Positions 1-12,250 of a stretch of 64,000 nucleotides of DNA are shown here, one piece after another. The DNA comes from Pseudarthrobacter oxydans (GTDB lineage: Bacteria; Actinomycetota; Actinomycetes; Actinomycetales; Micrococcaceae). Made by a program: the position numbers and the translations under genes. Where the stretch lies: NCBI RefSeq assembly GCF_034258515.1, contig NZ_CP139438.1, forward strand, positions 1 to 64,000. Direction: 5' to 3'. How positions within the stretch are numbered: the stretch's first letter is position 1; the number at the start of each line of letters is the position of its first letter. Below the pieces are notes generated by a model. The model worked only from the letters and a program-made list of their open reading frames with translations, was not told where the DNA came from and ran no database searches.

Positions 1-1425
1 ATGACAGTAGACGAAGCCAACCACGCCAATACTGTCGGAAGTTCCTGGCGGCGCGTTGTCAGCCTGCTGGAACAGGACCACCGTGTCTCACCGCGGCAGC
101 GTGGCTTTGTCATCCTTGCCCAGGCGCAGGGCCTGATCGGGTCCACGCTCCTGGTGGCAGTTCCCAACGAACTCACCCGCGAAGTGCTCCAGACGCAGGT
201 CAAGGACGCCCTGGATGACGCACTGCACAACGTTTTCTCCGAGGACATCCGGTGCGCCATCGACGTGGACACGGACCTGGTTCCCATCCACAAAGAACCC
301 GAGCCCGTCGTCGTCGAGCCGTCCTTCTCCCCGGACCAGCTCATCGAACAGAAGCCGCAGCCCATGCTGCCCAGCACTTCGCACGAGTTCGGCCGCCTGA
401 ACCCGAAGTACGTCTTCGACACCTTCGTCATTGGTTCCTCCAACCGCTTCGCCCACGCTGCGGCCGTCGCCGTCGCTGAAGCGCCGGCAAAGGCCTACAA
501 CCCGCTGTTCATTTACGGTGATTCGGGGCTGGGCAAGACGCACCTGCTGCACGCCATCGGCCACTATGCCCGCCGGCTCTACAGCGGCATCCGCGTCCGC
601 TACGTCAACTCGGAAGAGTTCACCAACGACTTCATCAACTCCATCCGTGACGATGAGGGCGCCAGCTTCAAGACCACCTACCGCAACGTGGACGTACTGC
701 TCATCGATGACATCCAGTTCCTCGCGGGCAAGGACCGGACGTTGGAGGAGTTCTTCCACACTTTCAATTCCCTGCACAACAACAACAAGCAGGTGGTCAT
801 CACTTCGGACCAGCCGCCCAAGCTGCTGGCAGGATTCGAGGACCGCATGAAGTCCCGCTTCGAGTGGGGCCTCCTCACGGACATCCAGCCGCCGGAACTC
901 GAAACCCGCATCGCCATCCTCCGCAAGAAGGCCCTGAGCGAAGGTCTCTCTGCTCCCGATGACGCACTGGAATACATCGCATCCAAGATTTCCAGCAACA
1001 TCCGTGAACTTGAGGGTGCACTGATCCGGGTCACTGCCTTTGCAAGCCTCAACCGGCAGCCCGTGGATGTGGCACTTGCGGAGATGGTCCTCAAGGACCT
1101 CATTACCGACGACGGCGCCCAGGAGATCACGTCCGGCCAGATCCTCCAGCAGACGGCCGAGTACTTCAAGCTGAGCATGGAAGAGCTGTGCAGCAAGTCG
1201 CGGACCAGGACCCTGGTGACGGCGCGCCAGATTGCCATGTACCTCTGCCGCGAGCTCACGGACATGTCGCTGCCGAAGATCGGCCAGGAACTTGGCGGCC
1301 GCGACCACACCACAGTGATCCACGCTGACAGGAAGATCCGCGAACTGATGGCCGAGCGGCGTGTGATCTACAACCAGGTAACTGAGCTGACCAACCGGAT
1401 CAAGCAGCAGCAGCGCGACTCCTAG
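1..1425 (+). CDS. dnaA: Chromosomal replication initiator protein DnaA
   Basis: DnaA binds 9-bp boxes at the origin, oligomerises with ATP and melts the adjacent AT-rich DNA. The 474-residue protein has an N-terminal interaction domain, a short acidic/proline linker (about 90-130), an AAA+ core with Walker A GDSGLGKT at 173-180 and Walker B LLIDD at 233-237, and the C-terminal box-binding helix-turn-helix with the signature [11 protein letters not shown] at about 432-442. The ATG is the first base of the window, so the promoter and any boxes upstream are not visible. It is followed by the spacer holding the candidate origin and then dnaN, the usual actinobacterial arrangement. Confidence 0.98.
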   Translation: MTVDEANHANTVGSSWRRVVSLLEQDHRVSPRQRGFVILAQAQGLIGSTLLVAVPNELTREVLQTQVKDALDDALHNVFSEDIRCAIDVDTDLVPIHKEPEPVVVEPSFSPDQLIEQKPQPMLPSTSHEFGRLNPKYVFDTFVIGSSNRFAHAAAVAVAEAPAKAYNPLFIYGDSGLGKTHLLHAIGHYARRLYSGIRVRYVNSEEFTNDFINSIRDDEGASFKTTYRNVDVLLIDDIQFLAGKDRTLEEFFHTFNSLHNNNKQVVITSDQPPKLLAGFEDRMKSRFEWGLLTDIQPPELETRIAILRKKALSEGLSAPDDALEYIASKISSNIRELEGALIRVTAFASLNRQPVDVALAEMVLKDLITDDGAQEITSGQILQQTAEYFKLSMEELCSKSRTRTLVTARQIAMYLCRELTDMSLPKIGQELGGRDHTTVIHADRKIRELMAERRVIYNQVTELTNRIKQQQRDS

Positions 1426-1950
1426 CCGGCCGCACCTATACCTTATTAACAGGTGCATGTGGATAAGCCTGTGGATACTTAAGGGGACAACCGCGGTTAA
1501 TGGGCTTAAAACCCTTAAGGCGCCTGTGGATTCGCAAAATCGCAAAAAATCTTGTCCCCATCCACACCCTGTTTAAAACCTGCGCCGCCCACAGTGGATG
1601 AACAGGGCTTAACCGCTGGAACCCGCGGCAGGGGGAGGTTATCCACAGTTTCCACAGCAGTTATTAACACTACTAATCCCAAAAAATTGAAATCCCTCAA
1701 ACAACAAGACCTGTGCGCTCGTCCAGACCACACCGGGCCGGGCGGCCCTCCGGGCAGTCGGGACCACCGGGGATGGGTTAATCCCCGATCTTCCGGCTAA
1801 GCTGTCAGCAGCGCTCCCATCCTTGGGTTTTCGTGTGGTTCCTGCAGCACGGACCATGCAGGTTCAGGTGGTGGGGCACCCCACTTTTTGGAACTGCCTG
1901 CGGGAAGTTCCAGGTCTTATGGCAGCAGCAATGAAAGGCGGCACCCTTCC
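1426..1950. other. oriC: Candidate chromosomal origin oriC (dnaA-dnaN spacer)
   Basis: This 525-bp non-coding spacer carries DnaA-box-like nonamers: TGTGGATAA at 1458-1466, TGTGGATAC at 1470-1478, TGTGGATTC at 1525-1533, a perfect TTATCCACA at 1639-1647, and a degenerate TTTCCACA at 1649. TTATTAACA, one mismatch from TTATNCACA, occurs at 1443-1451 and 1661-1669. The stretch 1660-1710 is conspicuously AT-rich for this genome and is the best candidate unwinding element. Position and box content are seen directly; origin function is inferred from the family arrangement. Confidence 0.8.
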
Positions 1951-3075
1951 GTGAAGTTCAGAGTCGATCGGGACGTCCTGGCAGAAGCCGTCACCTGGAC
2001 AGCCCGGTCGTTGTCTCCGCGGCCGCCGGTGCCCGTCCTGTCCGGCCTGCTGTTGAAGGCCGAAGCGGGCACCGTGAGCCTCTCCAGCTTTGACTACGAG
2101 ACCTCCGCCCGGCTGGAAATCACAGCGGACATCCGGGACGAAGGCACCATCCTGGTATCCGGCCGGCTCCTGGCCGACATCTGCCGCAGCCTCCCCTCGG
2201 CACCGGTCGACGTCGAAACGGACGGCAACAAAGTCACGCTGACCTGCCGCCGAAGCAGCTTCCATCTCGCCACGATGCCCGAGGCCGAGTACCCGCCGCT
2301 TCCCGCACTCCCGCCCATCAGCGGAACTGTCCCCGGTGATTCCTTCGCCCAGGCGGTTTCACAGGTCATCATTGCCGCCAGCAAGGATGACACGCTGCCC
2401 ATCCTCACCGGCGTGCGGATGGAAATCGAGGACGACCTCATCACGCTGCTCGCCACTGACCGGTACCGCCTTGCCATGCGTGAAGTGCCGTGGAAGCCGG
2501 TCACCCCGGGCATCTCCACCAGCGCCCTGGTCAAGGCAAAAACCCTGAACGAAGTTGCCAAGACCCTCGGCAACAGCGGTGACATCAACCTTGCCCTCGC
2601 CGACGACGACAGCAGGCTGATCGGTTTCGAAAGCGGCGGACGAACCACCACCTCATTGCTGGTGGACGGGGACTACCCCAAGATCCGGTCGCTGTTCCCG
2701 GACTCGACTCCCATCCATGCCACGGTTCAGACCCAGGAGCTTGTTGAAGCGGTGCGCCGTGTCTCCCTGGTAGCTGAACGCAACACCCCCGTCCGGCTCG
2801 CCTTCACCCAGGGGCTCCTGAACCTGGACGCCGGTACCGGCGAGGACGCCCAGGCTTCCGAGGAACTTGAGGCCCAGCTTTCCGGTGACGACATCACCGT
2901 GGCCTTCAACCCCCACTACCTGGTGGAAGGCCTCAGCGTGATCGAGACCAAGTTCGTCCGGTTCTCGTTCACCACTGCGCCCAAGCCGGCCATGATCACA
3001 GCCCAGGCGGACGCCGACGGCGAGGACCAGGATGACTACCGCTACCTGGTGATGCCGGTCCGCCTGCCCAACTAG
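1951..3075 (+). CDS. dnaN: DNA polymerase III beta sliding clamp
   Basis: This is the beta clamp, a head-to-tail dimer that encircles DNA and tethers the replicative polymerase and repair enzymes. I start it at GTG 1951 (VKFRVDRDVLAEAV), which gives 374 residues, the usual length. An in-frame ATG at 1888 would add 21 residues unlike any clamp N-terminus. A purine-rich AAAGGCGG lies about 10 bases before the GTG. The protein shows the three repeated clamp domains, roughly 1-125, 126-250 and 251-374, ending in the conserved tail YLVMPVRLPN. It follows oriC and precedes a strong palindrome and gnd. Confidence 0.96.
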   Translation: MKFRVDRDVLAEAVTWTARSLSPRPPVPVLSGLLLKAEAGTVSLSSFDYETSARLEITADIRDEGTILVSGRLLADICRSLPSAPVDVETDGNKVTLTCRRSSFHLATMPEAEYPPLPALPPISGTVPGDSFAQAVSQVIIAASKDDTLPILTGVRMEIEDDLITLLATDRYRLAMREVPWKPVTPGISTSALVKAKTLNEVAKTLGNSGDINLALADDDSRLIGFESGGRTTTSLLVDGDYPKIRSLFPDSTPIHATVQTQELVEAVRRVSLVAERNTPVRLAFTQGLLNLDAGTGEDAQASEELEAQLSGDDITVAFNPHYLVEGLSVIETKFVRFSFTTAPKPAMITAQADADGEDQDDYRYLVMPVRLPN

Positions 3076-3082
3076 CCCCCCT

Positions 3083-3146
3083 CCAACTAGGTAGCGCCAA
3101 GTGTCGTTTTGGAGGTTCAAAACGACACTTAGCGCTACCTAGTTGG
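3083..3146. repeat. Long near-perfect palindrome between dnaN and gnd
   Basis: Two 29-base arms (3083-3111 and 3118-3146) are reverse complements with a single mismatch and a 6-base loop (GAGGTT). It begins 8 bases after the dnaN stop. There is no T-run after the stem, and the arms are longer than a normal intrinsic terminator. It could still stop transcription from dnaN, or be a copy of a dispersed extragenic palindrome. I saw no second copy in this window. Confidence 0.8.
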
Positions 3147-3193
3147 GAACACGGTCCCGCAGCCACACCTCTAGCGCAGAAACGAGTTCCAGA

Positions 3194-4078
3194 ATGCACA
3201 TTGGACTGATCGGCCTTGGCAAAATGGGATTCAACATGCGCGAACGCCTGCGCAAGGGCGGCGTGGAGGTCACCGGTTTCGACCGGAACCCGGACATCAC
3301 CGACGTCGCCACCCTTGATGAACTCCTTGCCGCAGTCCCGGTGCCGCGGTTGATCTGGGTCATGGTTCCCGCCGGTGAGATCACGGACGCCGTCATCAAG
3401 GAACTGGGCGACAAACTCGCCGAGGGCGACCTGGTGATCGACGGCGGAAACTCGCGGTTCACGGAGGACCAGAAACACGGTGAGCTCCTCGCCGCCAGGG
3501 GCATCCGCTTTGCGGACTGTGGCGTCTCCGGCGGAGTCTGGGGCCTGCAGAACGGTTACGGCCTGATGGCGGGCGGAGATGCTGCGGATATCGAACGCGC
3601 CCTTCCGGTGTTTGATGCCCTGCGCCCGGAGGGCGAACGTGAGGACAGCTTCGTGCACGTGGGCGGGATCGGCGCAGGGCATTACGCCAAGATGGTCCAC
3701 AACGGGATCGAATACGGCCTGATGCAGGCATACGCCGAGGGATACCAGCTGCTGGCTTCCAAAGACATCATCAACGACCTTCCCGGAACCTTCCGCGCCT
3801 GGCAAAAAGGCACGGTGGTCCGGTCCTGGCTGCTGGACCTGTTGGTCAAGGCGCTGGATGAAGACCCGGGATTGCAGAACATCGACGACTACGTCGAGGA
3901 TTCAGGCGAGGGCAGGTGGACGGTGGAAGAGGCCATTGCCAACGCAATTCCCGCCCCGGCCATCACTGCGGCACTGTTCGCCCGCTTCGAATCGCGCGAG
4001 GACAGCTCACCGGCCATGAAGATGGTATCCGCACTGCGCCACCAGTTCGGCGGCCACTCCACCCGCCCCGCCAAATAG
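3194..4078 (+). CDS. gnd: 6-phosphogluconate dehydrogenase, decarboxylating (short NAD-type)
   Basis: This enzyme oxidises and decarboxylates 6-phosphogluconate to ribulose 5-phosphate in the pentose phosphate pathway. The protein is 294 residues from ATG 3194 (MHIGLIGLGKMG). An upstream in-frame ATG at 3143 lies in the palindrome and adds non-homologous sequence. It has the N-terminal Rossmann motif GLGKMG (7-12), the substrate-binding DGGNS (83-87), and the catalytic block KMVHNGIEYG with Lys166 and Asn170. The length of about 300 residues marks the short GndA/YqeC-like class rather than the 470-residue form. A gnd gene between dnaN and recF is typical of actinobacteria. Confidence 0.92.
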   Translation: MHIGLIGLGKMGFNMRERLRKGGVEVTGFDRNPDITDVATLDELLAAVPVPRLIWVMVPAGEITDAVIKELGDKLAEGDLVIDGGNSRFTEDQKHGELLAARGIRFADCGVSGGVWGLQNGYGLMAGGDAADIERALPVFDALRPEGEREDSFVHVGGIGAGHYAKMVHNGIEYGLMQAYAEGYQLLASKDIINDLPGTFRAWQKGTVVRSWLLDLLVKALDEDPGLQNIDDYVEDSGEGRWTVEEAIANAIPAPAITAALFARFESREDSSPAMKMVSALRHQFGGHSTRPAK

Positions 4079-4124
4079 CATCCAGCCGGGAACCCGCGAG
4101 GTTCCCAGAATTGCCGAAAACCGC

Positions 4125-5336
4125 GTGTACCTCGAACACCTCTCCCTGACCGACTTCCGCAGCTACGCCCAGGTTGACCTTGCCCTGGCTCCGGGCGTCA
4201 CAGTCCTGGTGGGATACAACGGCATCGGCAAGACCAACCTGATGGAGGCCATCGGCTACCTGGCCACCCTCAGCTCCCACCGCGTCAGCTCGGATGCACC
4301 CCTCCTGCGGTTTGGAACGGACCGGGCTTTGGTGCGGGCCCGCCTGGTCCGGGGCGGTCAGACTACGGTCCTGGAACTTGAAATCAACGCAGGGCGGGCA
4401 AACCGCGGCCGGATCAACCGCAGTAATCCGGTGCGCGCCCGTGACCTGCTCGGCATATGCCAAACGGTCCTCTTCGCTCCGGAGGACCTGGCCCTGGTCA
4501 AGGGGGATCCCTCGAACCGGCGCCGCTTCCTGGACGAGCTGCTCGCGAGCCTTATTCCGCATCATGCCGCGACCCGCAGCGACTACGACCGCGTGTTGAA
4601 GCAGCGCAATGCGCTGCTGAAGTCTGCCCGGGCAGGCAAATTCACTCCTGCCCATGAGGCAACCCTCGACGTGTGGGACCAGCACATGGCGAAGGCCGGC
4701 GCCGAACTGCTCCACGCCAGGCTTGAACTGGTGGAGCGGCTGCGCCCGCATCTGGCGCGGGCATATGCGGACCTCACCGACGCGTCAAAACCGGCAGACG
4801 CCGTCTACCGCTCCACCCTCCAGAGCCAGATGGACGACGACGGCGCAGCGCTCCCTCCCGCCGCGGGCACCGCGGCCGGAGGTACTTCGCCGGACGTGGA
4901 AGACCTGCGCCGGTTCTCTGTGGACGAGTTGGCGGAGCGGTACGTCCGCGCCTTCGCCGAATCCCGCCGGAAGGAAATCGAACGGGGCATATCGCTCGTG
5001 GGACCGCACCGCGACGAGCTGGAACTCATCCTGGGCCAGGCGCCGGCCAAGGGTTATGCCTCGCATGGCGAAACATGGTCCATGTGCCTCTCGCTGCGGC
5101 TCGCCTCCTACTACGTGATGCTGGACGACGCCCGTACCGGAGGGTCTGCTCCCATCCTGATCCTCGACGACGTTTTTGCCGAGCTGGACGTCCAGCGGCG
5201 GCGTAAACTGGCCGCAATAGTCTCCGGCGCGGAGCAGGTCCTGGTGACCGCCGCCGTCGACGCCGACATCCCGGAAGGCCTGTCCGGACGGCGGGTGAAG
5301 GTCATCCCGGGAGGTATTGATGAGCAGGGACAATGA
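4125..5336 (+). CDS. recF: DNA replication and repair protein RecF
   Basis: RecF is an SMC-like ATPase that loads RecA on gapped DNA with RecO and RecR. The 403-residue protein starts with GTG (VYLEHLSLTDFRSY), has Walker A GYNGIGKT at 30-37 and the C-terminal Walker B/D-loop ILILDDVFAELD around 344-355, and lacks the long coiled coil of other SMC proteins, as expected. An acidic, alanine-rich insertion near 235-260 is somewhat longer than in E. coli RecF. The 3' end overlaps the start of the next gene by 17 bases, which suggests translational coupling. Confidence 0.95.
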   Translation: MYLEHLSLTDFRSYAQVDLALAPGVTVLVGYNGIGKTNLMEAIGYLATLSSHRVSSDAPLLRFGTDRALVRARLVRGGQTTVLELEINAGRANRGRINRSNPVRARDLLGICQTVLFAPEDLALVKGDPSNRRRFLDELLASLIPHHAATRSDYDRVLKQRNALLKSARAGKFTPAHEATLDVWDQHMAKAGAELLHARLELVERLRPHLARAYADLTDASKPADAVYRSTLQSQMDDDGAALPPAAGTAAGGTSPDVEDLRRFSVDELAERYVRAFAESRRKEIERGISLVGPHRDELELILGQAPAKGYASHGETWSMCLSLRLASYYVMLDDARTGGSAPILILDDVFAELDVQRRRKLAAIVSGAEQVLVTAAVDADIPEGLSGRRVKVIPGGIDEQGQ

Positions 5337-5880
5337 GAAGGGCGGCGGGCTCCAGCCCGGCCGCGATCCCGACAACATCGATGCCCCGCAGGTTGCCCTG
5401 AACCGGATGCGGGAAGCAGCCGCAGCGCGCGGCGAAATCCGCAGGGCAGCGCACCGCCCGGGCACCTCAAAGGCGAAAAAGGGCACCCGCGACACCCGAG
5501 GCTTCAGCCAGTTCCACGCCACGGGCCGCGACCCCCTTGGCCTGGGCAAGGTGGTGGGACGCCTGGTGGCGGAACGCGGCTGGACCTCCCCGGTGGCGGT
5601 GGGGTCCGTGATGGCTGAATGGGCAACCCTGGTTGGTCCTGAAATCTCGGCCCACTGCGTCCCGGAAAGTTTCACCGACACCACCCTGCACGTCCGGTGC
5701 GACTCAACCGCCTGGGCCACCCAGCTGCGCCTGCTAAGCACCAGCCTCCTGGAGAAGTTCCGGGTGGAGCTGGGCGACGGAGTGGTAACCAGCATCAAGG
5801 TGCTTGGCCCTGCGGCACCGAGCTGGCGCAAGGGCGGCCGTTCGGTAAACGGCCGGGGCCCCCGGGACACTTACGGGTAG
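5320..5880 (+). CDS. DUF721 family protein (DciA-like) downstream of recF
   Basis: This is a 186-residue protein of the DUF721 family, which in many bacteria includes the helicase loader/operator DciA; the actinobacterial members have not been shown here to do the same job. The N-terminal 60 residues are basic and low-complexity. The conserved DUF721 core follows (about 70-165), with PVAVGSVMAEWATLVGPEI and the typical CDSTAWATQLRLL. ATG 5320 is preferred over the adjacent TTG at 5317 because GGGAGG lies 5-10 bases upstream. It overlaps recF and is separated from gyrB by 379 bases. Confidence 0.85.
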   Translation: MSRDNEKGGGLQPGRDPDNIDAPQVALNRMREAAAARGEIRRAAHRPGTSKAKKGTRDTRGFSQFHATGRDPLGLGKVVGRLVAERGWTSPVAVGSVMAEWATLVGPEISAHCVPESFTDTTLHVRCDSTAWATQLRLLSTSLLEKFRVELGDGVVTSIKVLGPAAPSWRKGGRSVNGRGPRDTYG

Positions 5881-6259
5881 TGCCGGCACCGGACTCTTGA
5901 AAATCCGCCCAACGGCGTGTAGAGCGCTGTAAGGGACGCCGGGCGTATAGGCACCCGGAGGCCGTACTTCCAGCGCGCCCTAGGCGCGGCCAATGCCCTC
6001 GCATGGGCACACCACTGTCCGCAGACGGCCCTGGAATGCGGGGAAATGGGCTGTCGCGCGGTAGAATCGGTGTAGATAACTGGGCGCGGGTGAAACGTTG
6101 ACTGAGTCCGTTTTCGCGCGCTCACAGCACGCGGAGTGCGGATCCCCACCGTCAGCAGGCCACCGGCGCTATAAGTTTGTGCCTGTTGGCGGATGACTTT
6201 CCTGATCCAGGAGGGGACTCGGCCGGCCATCATCGAGAACAGAGGAGTCGACAGCGCCT
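5881..6259. other. Spacer upstream of gyrB
   Basis: No credible reading frame is present in these 379 bases. The stretch contains the leader of gyrB: a TAGAAT hexamer at 6062-6067 and a TTGACT at about 6096 could be promoter parts, but I could not pair them convincingly. Short GC-rich inverted repeats occur near 5971-5983. An AGAGGAG lies about 12 bases before the gyrB GTG. Nothing resembling a DnaA-box cluster was seen. Confidence 0.5.
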
Positions 6260-8347
<2,088 letters not shown>

Positions 8348-8404
8348 GAAGCACGCTGTCCTAATATTCGGAATCTCACATATACCTGAAACGGAAATTA
8401 ATTA

Positions 8405-11083
8405 ATGAGCGACGAAACACCCGAGAACCCGGCCTCCGACGCCGGCACTCCGGACACCGTTCTTGAAGGCGACGTGCTGATCGACCGCGTGGAGCAGGTG
8501 GACCTCCAGACAGAAATGCAGCGGTCCTACCTGGACTACGCCATGGCTGTCATTGTTGGCCGTGCCCTCCCGGACGTCCGGGACGGCCTGAAGCCGGTCC
8601 ACCGCCGGGTCCTTTACGCGATGTTCGACGGCGGCTACCGGCCTGACCGTTCCTTCAACAAGTGTGCCCGTGTGGTGGGCGAGGTCATGGGCCAGTACCA
8701 CCCGCACGGCGATACGGCGATCTACGACGCTTTGGTCCGCCTCATCCAGGACTGGACCATGCGCTACCCCCTGGCCCTCGGCCAGGGCAACTTCGGCTCC
8801 CCGGGCAATGATGGCGCTGCGGCACCCCGGTACACTGAAACGAAGATGGCCCCGCTTGCCATGGAAATGGTCAGGGACATCGACGAGGAAACCGTCGATT
8901 TCCAGGACAACTACGACGGCAAGAACCAGGAACCCACGATCCTGCCTGCAAGGTTCCCCAACCTGCTGGTGAACGGGTCCTCCGGCATCGCCGTCGGCAT
9001 GGCCACCAACATTCCGCCGCACAACCTGCGCGAAGTGGCGGACGGCGTGCAGTGGTACCTGGCCAACCCCGGCGCCAGCCGCGAAGAACTGCTGGAAGAA
9101 CTCCTGCTGCGGATCAAGGGTCCCGATTTCCCCACCGGCGCCACCATCCTGGGCCACAAGGGCATCGAGGATGCCTACCGGACCGGCCGCGGCTCCGTCA
9201 CCATGCGCGCGGTGGTAAATGTCGAAGAGCTGCAGGGACGCACCTGCCTGGTGGTCACCGAGCTGCCGTACCAGGCAAACCCGGACAACCTGGCCATCAA
9301 GATCGCCGAACTGGTCAAGGACGGCAAGATCCAGGGCATTGCGGACCTCCGCGACGAGACCTCCGGACGCACGGGCCAGCGCCTGGTCATCGTGCTCAAG
9401 CGCGATGCCGTGGCCAAGGTGGTGCTGAACAACCTTTACAAGCACACCGAACTGCAAAGCAACTTCTCCGCCAACATGCTGGCCATTGTTGACGGCGTCC
9501 CCCGCACCCTGAGCCTGGACGCCTTCATCCGGCACTGGGTGACCCACCAGATGGATGTCATTGCCCGCCGCACACGGTACCGGCTGCGCAAGGCCGAGGA
9601 AGAGGCCCACATCCTGCGGGCGCTCCTGAAGGCACTGGACATGCTGGACGAGGTGATCGCCCTCATCCGCGCGTCCAACACCACCGAAGCGGCACGCGAC
9701 GGACTGATGGAACTGCTCGACATCGACGAGCTCCAGGCCCGCGCCATCCTTGACATGCAGCTGCGCCGCCTCGCCGCCCTGGAACGGCAAAAGATCCAGG
9801 ACCGGCACGCCGAGCTTGAAGCCTTGATCGCCGAGTACAACGAAATCCTTGGCTCGGAGCAGCGCCAGCGCGAGATCATCAGCACCGAGCTCGGCGAGAT
9901 CGTGGACAAGCACGGTGACGATCGCCGTACCCGGATCCTCATGGGATTCGACGGCGACATGTCCATGGAAGACCTCATTCCCGAAGAGGAGATGGTGGTC
10001 ACCATTACGCGCGGCGGCTACGTCAAGCGCACCCGCAGCGACAACTACCGTTCGCAGCAGCGTGGCGGCAAGGGCATCAAGGGTGCCCAGCTCCGCGGCG
10101 ACGACGTAGTGGAGCACTTCTTCGTTACCACCACCCACCACTGGCTGCTCTTCTTCACCAACCTGGGCCGCGTCTACCGCGCCAAGGCCTATGAGCTGAT
10201 GGAGGCGGGCCGCGATGCCAAGGGCCAGCACGTGGCCAACCTCATGGCGTTCCAGCCGGACGAACACATCGCCCAGGTCCTGGACCTGAAGGACTACCAG
10301 CAGGCGCCGTACCTGGTCCTGGCCACCAAGCGAGGGCTGGTCAAGAAGACCCGGCTCGAGGATTACGACACCAACCGTTCCGCCGGCGTGATTGCCATCA
10401 ACCTGCGCGACGGCGACGAGCTGGTGTCCGCGCAGCTGGTTTCGGAAACCGACGACCTCCTGCTGGTGTCCCGCAAGGGCCAGTCCATCCGTTTCACCGC
10501 CACCGAGGATGCCCTCCGGCCCATGGGCCGGGCAACCTCCGGAGTCACCGGAATGAAGTTCCGCGAGGAGGATGAGCTGCTGGCCGCCAATGTGGTGACT
10601 GACGGCTCCTACGTGTTCATCGTGACCGAGGGCGGGTACGCCAAACGGACAGCGGTGGAGGAATACCGGCTCCAGGGACGCGGCGGGCTGGGCATCAAGG
10701 TAGCCAAGCTTGCCGAAGAACGCGGCGACCTCGTGGGCGCGCTGATCGTCCAGGAAGAGGATGAGGTGCTGGTGGTCATGGAGGGCGGCAAAGTGGTCCG
10801 GTCCTCCGTTGCCGGCGTCCCCGCCAAGGGTCGTGACACCATGGGCGTGATCTTTGCCAAGCCGGACAAAAACGACCGGATTATCGAGGTGGCACGCAAC
10901 AGCGAACGCGGCCTCGAGGGCGAGGAATCACCGGAGGATGACGTAACGTTGGCTGAAGACGGCGGATCCCTCGAGGAATCAGCCAGCCCAGCATTGGCAG
11001 AAGAACCACTGGCCGTTGAGTCAGAGGACGCCTCGGGCAACGCTGAGCAGAACGAAGACTACACGGAGGTAACGAGTGAGTAA
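8405..11083 (+). CDS. gyrA: DNA gyrase subunit A
   Basis: This is the DNA-cleaving and rejoining subunit of gyrase. The 892-residue protein has the catalytic tyrosine in [11 protein letters not shown] (Tyr143) and the quinolone-determining helix [12 protein letters not shown] at 100-111. There Thr104 and Asp108 occupy the places of E. coli Ser83 and Asp87, so no classical acidic-site resistance change is seen. The GyrA-box QRGGKGIKG opens the C-terminal beta-pinwheel. The last 60 residues form an acidic tail. The stop codon overlaps the next gene. Confidence 0.97.
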   Translation: MSDETPENPASDAGTPDTVLEGDVLIDRVEQVDLQTEMQRSYLDYAMAVIVGRALPDVRDGLKPVHRRVLYAMFDGGYRPDRSFNKCARVVGEVMGQYHPHGDTAIYDALVRLIQDWTMRYPLALGQGNFGSPGNDGAAAPRYTETKMAPLAMEMVRDIDEETVDFQDNYDGKNQEPTILPARFPNLLVNGSSGIAVGMATNIPPHNLREVADGVQWYLANPGASREELLEELLLRIKGPDFPTGATILGHKGIEDAYRTGRGSVTMRAVVNVEELQGRTCLVVTELPYQANPDNLAIKIAELVKDGKIQGIADLRDETSGRTGQRLVIVLKRDAVAKVVLNNLYKHTELQSNFSANMLAIVDGVPRTLSLDAFIRHWVTHQMDVIARRTRYRLRKAEEEAHILRALLKALDMLDEVIALIRASNTTEAARDGLMELLDIDELQARAILDMQLRRLAALERQKIQDRHAELEALIAEYNEILGSEQRQREIISTELGEIVDKHGDDRRTRILMGFDGDMSMEDLIPEEEMVVTITRGGYVKRTRSDNYRSQQRGGKGIKGAQLRGDDVVEHFFVTTTHHWLLFFTNLGRVYRAKAYELMEAGRDAKGQHVANLMAFQPDEHIAQVLDLKDYQQAPYLVLATKRGLVKKTRLEDYDTNRSAGVIAINLRDGDELVSAQLVSETDDLLLVSRKGQSIRFTATEDALRPMGRATSGVTGMKFREEDELLAANVVTDGSYVFIVTEGGYAKRTAVEEYRLQGRGGLGIKVAKLAEERGDLVGALIVQEEDEVLVVMEGGKVVRSSVAGVPAKGRDTMGVIFAKPDKNDRIIEVARNSERGLEGEESPEDDVTLAEDGGSLEESASPALAEEPLAVESEDASGNAEQNEDYTEVTSE

Positions 11084-11744
11084 TCCCGACTCATTTCCCA
11101 AGTCGAACAGTACCGTTCCCGACGGCAGCCGGCCCTCAGCCGCTCCACGGGTAAACGCCCCCGTTCGTCCGCAACAGCGCCCTGCCGCCCCTGCCGCCGC
11201 CCAGGGGCAGCGCCCGGCAGTCCCCGGCCAGCGTCCGGCCCAGGGCGACCGGCCGGCGGGACCGCCGGCCCAGCGTCCCGTGGGACAGCCCGGCCAGCGC
11301 CCGGCACCCGGCCAGCGTCCGCCGTCGGCCGGTACAGGGCAAGGCACCCCGGGCCTCGTCAAGCCTGCTCCGAAAGCGAAGGTCCGGCGTGCACGGCTGC
11401 TGATCAGCAAGGTGGACCCGTGGTCCGTCCTCAAGATGGCTTTCCTGCTGTCCGTGGCACTGGGAATTGTCACCGTGGTGGCCGCCATTGTGCTGTGGAC
11501 TGTTCTTGACCTCACCGGAATCTTCGATCAGGTGGACAGCCTGTTGGGTACCCTGGCCGGCTCCGAAGGCGGCGGCTTTGAGCTGAAGAAGGTGGCTTCT
11601 CTGGGCCAGGTGGCATCCTTCGCCACCATCATCGCGGTGGTGAACGTGGTCCTGCTGACCGCTCTCTCCATGCTTTCCGCCGTGCTCTACAACATCTCTG
11701 CCACCCTTGTGGGCGGTATTGGCGTCACCCTCACGGACGACTAG
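11076..11744 (+). CDS. DUF3566 membrane protein downstream of gyrA
   Basis: This is a 222-residue protein of the DUF3566 family, which in actinobacteria almost always follows gyrA; its function is unknown. The first 90 residues are low-complexity and rich in Pro, Gln, Arg and Ala, with repeated QRPA units. The DUF3566 domain follows, containing two hydrophobic helices (about 130-155 and 180-210). It starts at GTG 11076, preceded by GGAGGT with 5-base spacing, and overlaps the gyrA stop by 8 bases, so it is very probably co-translated with gyrA. Confidence 0.85.
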   Translation: MSNPDSFPKSNSTVPDGSRPSAAPRVNAPVRPQQRPAAPAAAQGQRPAVPGQRPAQGDRPAGPPAQRPVGQPGQRPAPGQRPPSAGTGQGTPGLVKPAPKAKVRRARLLISKVDPWSVLKMAFLLSVALGIVTVVAAIVLWTVLDLTGIFDQVDSLLGTLAGSEGGGFELKKVASLGQVASFATIIAVVNVVLLTALSMLSAVLYNISATLVGGIGVTLTDD

Positions 11745-11750
11745 TTCCCT

Positions 11751-11779
11751 GTTTTCGCCGGCCAGATACCGGCGAAAAC
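11751..11779 (+). terminator. Hairpin after the gyrA-DUF3566 unit
   Basis: GTTTTCGCCGG and CCGGCGAAAAC form an 11-bp perfect stem with a 7-base loop, starting 6 bases past the DUF3566 stop. A second smaller hairpin (CCCGAT/ATCGGG, 11781-11797) follows and overlaps the likely tRNA-Ile promoter. There is no clear T-run. Confidence 0.6.
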
Positions 11780-11786
11780 GCCCGAT

Positions 11787-11816
11787 TTGAGATCGGGCCG
11801 GGATGTGCTGTAAAGT
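11787..11816 (+). promoter_or_regulatory. Likely promoter of tRNA-Ile
   Basis: TTGAGA (11787-11792) and TAAAGT (11811-11816) are 18 bases apart and end 25 bases before the tRNA. The fit to the major sigma consensus is fair. The -35 lies inside a small inverted repeat. Confidence 0.4.
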
Positions 11817-11841
11817 CATGTCTCGGCCCGATGAGGCATCG

Positions 11842-11915
11842 GGGCGTATAGCTCAGGCGGTTAGAGCGCTTCGCTGATAACGAAGAGGTCCCAGGTTCAA
11901 GTCCTGGTACGCCCA
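11842..11915 (+). tRNA. tRNA-Ile (GAT)
   Basis: This is a 74-base tRNA cloverleaf. The acceptor stem is GGGCGTA with TACGCCC, the D arm follows TAGCTCAGGCGGTTAGAGC, the anticodon loop CTGATAA gives anticodon GAT, and the T arm contains GGTTCAAGTCC. The discriminator is A, and CCA is not encoded. It lies between DUF3566 and the small DLW-39 gene, its normal actinobacterial place. Confidence 0.95.
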
Positions 11916-11982
11916 CGGAACCTGTGCAGGTTCAAGCAGGTCTGGTTCGCGTAACCCGCAGCCGGACCGGAACGGGGAGCAT

Positions 11983-12099
11983 GTGAAGAAGTTGCTTGTA
12001 CTGGCAGCGGCGATCGCAGGCGTCCTGCTCTACCGGAAAGCACAGGAATCCGAAGCCCGGAAAGATGCCTGGAGCAAGTCAACCGACTCGGTGGACTAG
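11983..12099 (+). CDS. DLW-39 family micro-protein
   Basis: This is a 38-residue ORF starting at GTG 11983 (VKKLLVLAAAIAGVLLYRK) with GGGGAG about 5 bases upstream. It has a single N-terminal hydrophobic segment followed by a charged tail ending DAWSKSTDSVD. Size, position between tRNA-Ile and tRNA-Ala, and the aspartate-X-tryptophan near residue 28 match the actinobacterial DLW-39 family; here the motif reads DAW. Function is unknown. The single helix suggests a membrane-bound micro-protein. The assignment rests on recollection of the family. Confidence 0.75.
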   Translation: MKKLLVLAAAIAGVLLYRKAQESEARKDAWSKSTDSVD

Positions 12100-12170
12100 C
12101 GCCGGGACCCGGACTGGAGCTGGTCAAAGGCCTCCAGGTTCTAGGGTATGATTGACGGGTTGCTTCTTAT

Positions 12171-12246
12171 GGGGGCATGGCGCAATTGGTAGCGCACCTG
12201 CTTTGCAAGCAGGGGGTTCGGGGTTCGAGTCCCCGTGCCTCCACCA
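12171..12246 (+). tRNA. tRNA-Ala (TGC)
   Basis: The acceptor stem GGGGGCA pairs with TGCCTCC (one G-T pair). The anticodon loop TTTGCAA gives TGC, and the T loop GGTTCGAGTCC is normal. Discriminator A is followed by an encoded CCA (12244-12246), unlike the nearby tRNA-Ile. TATGAT about 20 bases upstream is a plausible -10. Confidence 0.96.
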
Positions 12247-12250
12247 TAGG

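Noticed and set aside
88..1545. 485-codon open frame antisense to dnaA
   Set aside because: It lies wholly opposite a well-conserved dnaA, has no family motif or ribosome site, and is the usual shadow of a GC-rich gene.
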